Positions 59,316 to 64,000 of a DNA stretch of 64,000 nt are shown here, one piece after another. A program made the position numbers and the translations under genes. Below the pieces are notes generated by a model. It saw only the letters and a program-made list of their open reading frames with translations, did not search any database and had not been told where the DNA came from. Each line of letters opens with the position of its first letter. The stretch's first letter is position 1. Source of the stretch: Streptomyces lichenis (lineage in GTDB: Bacteria > Actinomycetota > Actinomycetes > Streptomycetales > Streptomycetaceae); the NCBI RefSeq assembly GCF_023218175.1, contig NZ_JALPTH010000009.1, positions 1 to 64,000 on the forward strand, in the 5' to 3' direction.

Positions 59316-59960
59316 ATGCAGATCGCGATCCTGCTCCACCCCGGCCTCACCGCCCTCGACGCGGTGGGCCCGGCCGAACTGCTCCAACGCATGCCCGGCA
59401 ACGAGACCGTCTTCGTCGCCCGGGAGGCCGGACCGGTCCGCAACGACCAGGACAACCTGTCCCTGGTCGCCGGCCGCTCCCTCGCCGAGGTGACCCGCCC
59501 GGACGTGGTGCTCGTCCCCGGCGGCCCGGACGTCCGGGCCACCGCCGACGACCCGGTGGTCCAGGACTGGCTGCGCGCCGTCGACCGCACCACCACCTGG
59601 ACCACCTCCGTCTGCACCGGCTCGCTGGTGCTGGGCGCCGCCGGACTGCTCACCGGCCGCCGCGCCACCACCCACTGGCTGGCGAGGGACAGGCTCGCCG
59701 GCTACGGGGCCGAGCCCACCGGTGAGCGGGTCGTCTTCGACGGCAAGTACGTCACCGCCGCCGGGGTCTCCTCCGGCATCGACATGGCCCTGCACCTGCT
59801 CGGCCGCCTCGGCGGGGACGACATGGCCCGGATCGTGCAGCTGATGACCGAGTACGACCCGCAGCCGCCCTATGACGCGGGCTCCCCGGACAAGGCCCCG
59901 GCCCATCTGGTGGACTTCTGCCGCACCGAGCTGGCCACCCACGTCGATCCGGCCGGCTGA
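59316..59960 (+). CDS. DJ-1/PfpI family protein
   Basis: 214 residues, a single DJ-1/PfpI domain: [69 protein letters not shown] with the elbow Cys (near 99), [20 protein letters not shown]. It is very close in sequence to the sensor half of the upstream regulator, so one may have arisen from the other. Similar proteins include isonitrile hydratases and chaperone-like hydrolases; the exact reaction is not clear. GAAGGGA precedes ATG. Confidence 0.9.
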   Translation: [214 protein letters not shown]

Positions 59961-59976
59961 GCGGCTCCTCGCTCGC

Positions 59977-60036
59977 TCACCCCGGGTAGGTGAACCGCGG
60001 GGCGCGTCACCCCGGGTAGGTGAACCGCGGGGCGCG
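59977..60036. repeat. 30-bp perfect tandem duplication spanning a stop codon
   Basis: Copies at 59977-60006 and 60007-60036 are identical (beginning TCACCCCGGGTAGGTG). The second copy encodes the last codons (APRFTYPG and stop) of the enoyl-CoA hydratase on the minus strand; the first repeats them, with another in-frame stop, just beyond. Confidence 0.95.
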
Positions 60037-60750
60037 GCGCTCCAGGAAGGCCGCCACGCCCTCCGCGGTGTCCCCGCTGCCCCGGGCCTGCTCGGCCCAG
60101 TGCGCCTCCCGGTCGGTGCGGCCGGCCGCGAAGTCCTTCGCCGCCTCCTGGGTGAGCAGCGAACGCGAGGCCAGCACCCGGGCGAACTCGGCGACCCGCT
60201 TGTCCAGTTCGCCCGCCGGCAGCACCTCGTCCACCAGTCCCCAGCGCAGCGCCCGCCCGGTGTCCACCAGCTCCGCGGAGAACAGCAGGAACTTCGCGGC
60301 GGACGGCCCCACCAGTGCCACCAGCCGCCGGGTGGAGGAGGCCGGGTAGACGATGCCCAGCTTCGCCGGGGTGATCCCGAACAGCGACCCCTCCTCGGCG
60401 AAGCGCAGGTCGCAGGCGGCCGCCAGCTGGCTGCCGCCGCCGACGCAGTAGCCGCGCACGGCGGCGAGCGCCGGCTTGGGGAAGGCGGCCAGCGCCTCCT
60501 CGGCCCGTACCGCGAGCGCCTGCTGCTCGTCACCGGGCTCCCGCAGCGTGGAGATGTCCGCCCCGGCGCAGAAGGTCGGACCCGCGCCGGTGAGCACCAG
60601 CACCCGCACCGCCGGGTCGGCCGCCAGCTCCGCCAGCAGACCGGGCAGCGCCCGCCACATCGCCGCGGTCATGGCGTTCCGCTTGGCGGGGTTGCTGATC
60701 ACGACGGTGGCGACGCCGTCGGCGACGGTGTGCTCCAGCTGCGGCTCCAT
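60007..60750 (-). CDS. Enoyl-CoA hydratase/isomerase family protein
   Basis: 247 residues, crotonase fold: NPAKRNAMTAAMWRALP, GPTFCAGADISTL with the oxyanion-hole Ala-Gly, VRGYCVGGGSQLAAACDLRFAEEGSLFGITPAKLGIVYP. At the positions of the two catalytic Glu of classical hydratases there are Ser/Gln (GGGSQL) and Ala/Lys (TPAKLG), so it is probably not a normal hydratase but another member of the superfamily (isomerase, decarboxylase or thioesterase). The 3' end is tandemly duplicated. Single gene convergent with the PfpI gene. Confidence 0.9.
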   Translation of the reverse strand: MEPQLEHTVADGVATVVISNPAKRNAMTAAMWRALPGLLAELAADPAVRVLVLTGAGPTFCAGADISTLREPGDEQQALAVRAEEALAAFPKPALAAVRGYCVGGGSQLAAACDLRFAEEGSLFGITPAKLGIVYPASSTRRLVALVGPSAAKFLLFSAELVDTGRALRWGLVDEVLPAGELDKRVAEFARVLASRSLLTQEAAKDFAAGRTDREAHWAEQARGSGDTAEGVAAFLERRAPRFTYPG

Positions 60751-60857
60751 GGGGCGGATGCTATCCGCCCAGGGCGGTCATACGATCGTCAGAGGGGTAC
60801 CGGTAACGCGACCGGCGCCGGTAGCGGCGCGGCACCGTGAGAGAGCGAGGCGAGCCG

Positions 60858-61631
60858 ATGGCCGACACCGCCCCCGACCCCGGCACCCCCCACCGTCCCG
60901 ATTCGGCCGGCGGCCCCCCGGACCCCGGCTACGGCCGACCCGACCCCGGCTACGGTGGTTCCGGCCCGGCCGCCGCCCCGCCGTCCGCCCCGCCCACCAC
61001 CGGTACACGCCCGGGCCGCCGGGACACCGAGCCCACCCACCCCGCCGCCCGGCAGCGCAAGAAGCTCAGCCGCAGCTTCGGCGTACTGGCCCTGCTGGGC
61101 GCGATCCTGGTGATCGGCGGACTGGTCGGCCTGTTCTACACCGCCTTCGCCACCCTCACCACCATGCTGCTCTTCGGCTGGCTGCTGCTGGTCGGCGGAC
61201 TGGTCGGGCTGCTGCACGCGGTGGAGTCCCGCAAGGAGGGCTACTTCTGGCTGGCCACGGTGGTCGCCGCGCTGAACATCGCCGCGGGCGTGGTGGTCAT
61301 CCGCCATCCGGTGGAGTCGGCCGAGGCGCTCACCATGTTCGCCGCCCTGCTCTTCCTCACCGGCGGCCTCTTTCGGCTGGTCGGCAGTGTGGTGGTACGG
61401 GGTCCGCAGTTCGGCTGGACGCTGCTGCAGGGCGTGTTCGGCCTGCTGCTGGGCGTCCTGGTCCTGGTCGAGTGGCCCAGCAGCAGCCTCTACGTGCTCG
61501 GCGCCTTCTTCTCGCTCGCGCTGCTGTTCGACGGGCTCGGGCTGCTCGCGGTCGGGGTGGGCGGCCGCCGGATCGTGCATATGGTCTCCGAGAACCCGCC
61601 AGAAGACGACCACGGACGGCTGAAGAAGTAG
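60858..61631 (+). CDS. HdeD-like (DUF308) membrane protein
   Basis: 257 residues. A Pro/Gly-rich disordered N-terminus of ~70 residues (PDPGYGRPDPGYGG repeat) is followed by six helices in three DUF308 pairs (LGAILVIGGLVGLFYTAFATLT, LLFGWLLLVGGLVGLLHAVES, LNIAAGVVVIRHPVES, ALLFLTGGLFRLVGS, VFGLLLGVLVLVEWPSSS, FFSLALLFDGLGLLAVG). HdeD of E. coli is linked to acid resistance; role here unknown. GTG 60837 is a possible earlier start. Confidence 0.88.
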   Translation: MADTAPDPGTPHRPDSAGGPPDPGYGRPDPGYGGSGPAAAPPSAPPTTGTRPGRRDTEPTHPAARQRKKLSRSFGVLALLGAILVIGGLVGLFYTAFATLTTMLLFGWLLLVGGLVGLLHAVESRKEGYFWLATVVAALNIAAGVVVIRHPVESAEALTMFAALLFLTGGLFRLVGSVVVRGPQFGWTLLQGVFGLLLGVLVLVEWPSSSLYVLGAFFSLALLFDGLGLLAVGVGGRRIVHMVSENPPEDDHGRLKK

Positions 61632-61736
61632 CAGGGAAGTGGCACTGCCGGGCGCGTCCGGTCGGAATGCGTCGAATTGCCGCTGACTTCTGGTCAGTAG
61701 CGCGAGCCCTCCCGCCCTCTGCCCACACTCGGTGAC

Positions 61737-62381
61737 GTGGCGACAACCGAGCACGCGACGGCCGGACACGAGGACGGAAACCGCACCACCACGGCGACCC
61801 GGGGGGCCGCGCCCGCCGGGCCCCGGCCCTACGAGGGGGTCTGGCGCTTCACCGCGCCGGCCGCCGACGGTTCCGTACCCCACTCCCGGCGCGCGGTGAA
61901 GGACCTGCTGAAACGTCAAGGCGTGCCGATCGACGGCGACACGCTCTACTCCGTGCTGCTGATCGTGTCGGAGCTGGTGACCAACGCGGTACGGCACGCC
62001 GCACTGCTCTCACCCGAACTGGCCGTCGAGGTGGCGGTCGGCCCCGAGTGGATCAGAGTGGCGGTGGAGGACGAGCACCCCTACCGGCCCCGGGCCCTGG
62101 AGGCGGACGACGACCGCACCGGCGGGCGCGGGCTGCTGCTGGTCCGGGAGATCAGCCGGGAGGCGGGCGGCCAGTGCGATGTCGAGCACACCGCGAGCGG
62201 TGGCAAGGTGGTCTGGGCCGCCCTCCCCCTGAGCGCCCCCGCCCCCCTACCGCAGCCCGGCCCCGCACCCCAGCCCGACCCCGTACCGCCGGGCCTTGTA
62301 CCGCCGCCGGGCCCCGTACCGCGACAGGGCCCGGCCGGAACCCGGGCGCCCCGTGTGCGCCCGGGCCCGGCCGGGCCCTGA
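61737..62381 (+). CDS. Anti-sigma-type ATP-binding protein (HATPase_c)
   Basis: 214 residues from GTG 61737. GHKL motifs: N-box LIVSELVTNAVRHAALL (near 81-97), G1 VAVEDEHPYRP, G2 DRTGGRGLLLVREIS. The C-terminal ~45 residues are almost all Pro, Gly, Ala and Arg. Belongs to the large Streptomyces RsbW-like set; partner unknown and no anti-anti-sigma gene adjacent. Not fused to a kinase domain. Confidence 0.85.
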   Translation: MATTEHATAGHEDGNRTTTATRGAAPAGPRPYEGVWRFTAPAADGSVPHSRRAVKDLLKRQGVPIDGDTLYSVLLIVSELVTNAVRHAALLSPELAVEVAVGPEWIRVAVEDEHPYRPRALEADDDRTGGRGLLLVREISREAGGQCDVEHTASGGKVVWAALPLSAPAPLPQPGPAPQPDPVPPGLVPPPGPVPRQGPAGTRAPRVRPGPAGP

Positions 62382-62418
62382 GAAGCCGCCTACCGGCAGC
62401 CCGCCGGCCGTCGGCCCG

Positions 62419-63060
62419 TCACCAGCCGCCCGTCTCCCCGGTCAGCTCCTTGACCGCCGGGCGCGCCGCGTCCAGCACCGTCATGAACCAGGCCGAGAAC
62501 ATCCCGGCGGAGCGCCGCTCGGCCAGCTCCGCGGCGGTGACGAACGCGGTCTCCTCGATCTCCTCGGGGTCCGGCCGCAGCGGTGACTGCACCATCCCGA
62601 CGAAGAGGTGGTTGTACTCCTGCTCCACCAGCCCCGACTCCGGGTCCGGGTGGTTGTAGCGGACCGTGCCCGCCTCGGCGAGCAGCGACGGCGAGACGCC
62701 CAGCTCCTCGTGGACCCGCCGGGCCGCCGCCGCGAACGGCGCCTCGCCCGGATAGGGGTGGCCGCAGCAGGTGTTGGACCACACCCCGGGGGAGTGGTAC
62801 TTGCCGAGCGCCCGGCGCTGGAGCAGCAGCCGCCCCTCCTCGTCGAAGAGGAACACCGAGAACGCCCGGTGCAGCTGTCCCGGGGCCTGGTGCGCGGCCA
62901 GCTTCTCCGCGGTCCCGATGGTGGCGCCGGTCTCGTCGACCAGTTCGAGCATGATCGGACGCTGGGCCGCGCCCGGCGCGTCGGCCGTCAGGCCGTCCGC
63001 CCGGACGTCCGCCGGACTCCCGTTCGCGCCGTCCGTCACGGTGGCTGGTGTGGTCGGCAT
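62419..63060 (-). CDS. idi: Isopentenyl-diphosphate delta-isomerase, type I
   Basis: 213 residues from ATG 63060 (GAAGG six bases upstream; ATG 63066 lies directly on that site). Nudix-fold enzyme that interconverts IPP and DMAPP for isoprenoids. Metal/active-site blocks: LHRAFSVFLFDEEGRLLLQRRALGKYHSPGVWSNTCCGHPYPGE with catalytic Cys, ARRVHEELGVS, and VEQEYNHLFVG with the catalytic Glu. The ~35-residue N-terminal extension is low in complexity. Stand-alone gene; other isoprenoid genes are not near. Confidence 0.95.
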   Translation of the reverse strand: MPTTPATVTDGANGSPADVRADGLTADAPGAAQRPIMLELVDETGATIGTAEKLAAHQAPGQLHRAFSVFLFDEEGRLLLQRRALGKYHSPGVWSNTCCGHPYPGEAPFAAAARRVHEELGVSPSLLAEAGTVRYNHPDPESGLVEQEYNHLFVGMVQSPLRPDPEEIEETAFVTAAELAERRSAGMFSAWFMTVLDAARPAVKELTGETGGW

Positions 63061-63199
63061 AACCATCCTTCGCTTCTGTCCTCGGCCCTGTGGGGCACCC
63101 TCAGTCTGCCGTACAGCCGTACAAAAGCCGCTTGTCGACAAAGGATGCCCCACGACCGCCATGTCGCCTACGCGTAACTTACGGGGGATCAGCCACCGC

Positions 63200-64000
63200 T
63201 CACACCCCGAACGCTGCCGGGTAGTGGATGCGGCCGGTCGGCAGCTCGCCGGAACCGGCCAGGTCGAGCGCCATCATCGAGGCGTCCGGCACCTCGAAGC
63301 CGGGCCGGATCCCGTAGCGCGAGGCCGGCGTGAAACCGAAGGCCGGGTAGTACTCCGGATGGCCGAGCACCAGGGCCAGCCGCTCCCCGCGCGCCCGCGC
63401 CGCGTCCAGCACGGCCCGTACCACCGCGCGCCCGGCGCCCCGGCGCTGGTGCTCCGGGGCCACCGCGACCGGCGCCAGCGCCAGCGCGGGTGCCCCGTCG
63501 ACATGGCAGCGGGTCAGCAGCGCGTACGCCGCGACCGAGCCGTCCGGGGCCTCGGCCACGTACGAGAACTCCGGCAGCCAGGCGGCCGGATCGGCCCGGA
63601 GTGCCTCGACCAGGTCGGCCTCGTCCTCCTGCCCGAAGGCGGCGGCGTTCAGCCGGTGCACGGCGGTCAGGTCCGCCGGGGCCTCCGGCCGGGTCCGCCA
63701 CCGGGGATCGGTGGGGCGCAGGATGTAGCCGGTGTAGCCGTACTCGCCGCCGTGCTCCCGGCGCATGGCCAGCTCCGCGCGGGTGGCGGCCAGCGCCTCG
63801 GCCATCCCGGGCGCGGCCGGGTCGGCGGCGTCGGCCCGGGCGGCGAGCGGACCGTAGTAGTCCGCCCAGTCGCCCTCCGGCTGCCGGTACGTCCCGGTGA
63901 CGTGGTAGCCCGCGGCGACCGCGGCCGAGACGTTCGCCGCCTCGGTACGCAGCGGATAGTGCGCGTCCCAGAAGGTCCGGGCCTCCGGGGAGGGGTCCGG
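63200..64000 (-). CDS. SAM-dependent methyltransferase / GNAT fusion (5' end outside window)
   Basis: The frame is open from the window edge (64000) to TGA 63200-63202, at least 266 residues. The first ~105 visible residues (RTFWDAHYPLRTEAANVSAA, GYHVTGTYRQPEGDWADYYGPLAAR, REHGGEYGYTGYILRP) are the C-terminal part of a class I methyltransferase as found in Streptomyces. They continue without stop into a GNAT domain (LTAVHRLNAAAFGQEDEADLVEALR, LAPVAVAPEHQRRGAGRAVVRAVLDAARARGERLALVLGHPEYYPAFGF). ATG 63805 is internal, not the start. The SAM-binding part is beyond the window. Confidence 0.82.
   Translation of the reverse strand, partial: PDPSPEARTFWDAHYPLRTEAANVSAAVAAGYHVTGTYRQPEGDWADYYGPLAARADAADPAAPGMAEALAATRAELAMRREHGGEYGYTGYILRPTDPRWRTRPEAPADLTAVHRLNAAAFGQEDEADLVEALRADPAAWLPEFSYVAEAPDGSVAAYALLTRCHVDGAPALALAPVAVAPEHQRRGAGRAVVRAVLDAARARGERLALVLGHPEYYPAFGFTPASRYGIRPGFEVPDASMMALDLAGSGELPTGRIHYPAAFGV

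Noticed and set aside
60837..60857. GTG 60837 as start of the HdeD-like gene
   Set aside because: It lacks an upstream ribosome site; ATG 60858 has GAGCGAGGCGAG just before it.

Overview
The base composition (very high G+C, strong G/C third-position bias, many GTG starts, GTGA/ATGA overlaps) and the gene families (WhiB-like, SsgA-like, DUF397/XRE pairs, SCO6745-like, LPFR small protein, MsiK-less sugar importer, small laccase) point to a Streptomyces or very close relative, chromosomal, with no phage, plasmid, IS, CRISPR or RNA gene visible. About 54 protein genes are supported, two of them interrupted by in-frame TGA codons.

Layout. 1-2.3 kb: tail of an unknown Pro/Thr-rich protein, an ATP-dependent DNA ligase (LigC type) and a divergent LigD-type polymerase. 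2.3-8.4 kb: a translationally coupled secreted pair (ThuA+PQQ-type sugar dehydrogenase, then cupredoxin+Ig-like repeats+DUF1080) facing a Tat-exported small laccase. 8.5-15.9 kb: WhiB-like protein, GH46 chitosanase with an altered catalytic residue, acyl-ACP desaturase with an elaborate operator, ABC-F protein with a candidate attenuator leader, SsgA-like protein, endonuclease V, a nonsense-interrupted small gene, an enoyl-reductase-like protein. 16.1-21.9 kb: a four-gene fatty acid beta-oxidation operon (racemase/CoA-transferase family, acyl-CoA dehydrogenase, thiolase, FadB). 22-24 kb: two divergent paralogous secreted polysaccharide-lyase-like proteins with matching operator-bearing promoters. 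24-33.5 kb: regulators (TetR with an interrupted oxidoreductase, DUF397/XRE/ATPase locus, two MerR proteins, ECF41 sigma factor, second XRE), an erythromycin-esterase-like enzyme and a DUF574-type methyltransferase. 33.7-36.6 kb: GNAT, sphingomyelinase C, MpaB-family oxygenase. 36.6-45.7 kb: a beta-glucan utilisation locus: GH1, two permeases, binding lipoprotein, GH81 endo-beta-1,3-glucanase and LacI regulator, tied together by three TGAGAGCGCTCTCA-type operators. 45.8-51.7 kb: secreted M1 aminopeptidase, secreted Xaa-Pro dipeptidyl-peptidase, BCCT osmolyte transporter. 52-64 kb: second ABC-F, Tex, GNAT, LPFR mini-protein, SCO6745-like protein, GlxA-type regulator with a DJ-1/PfpI gene, enoyl-CoA hydratase, HdeD-like membrane protein, anti-sigma-type ATPase, IPP isomerase, and a methyltransferase-acetyltransferase fusion that runs off the window.

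Main points for follow-up: the secreted redox sugar module at 2.3-8.4 kb; the leader of the ABC-F gene (promoter, 3-codon upstream ORF, nested long-range stems); the paired spacer operators of the divergent lyases; the beta-1,3-glucan regulon; the Glu-to-Asp change at the chitosanase active site; and tandem repeats that iterate the stop codon at three convergent gene junctions. All functional statements rest on reading motifs in translated sequence; no database search was possible.
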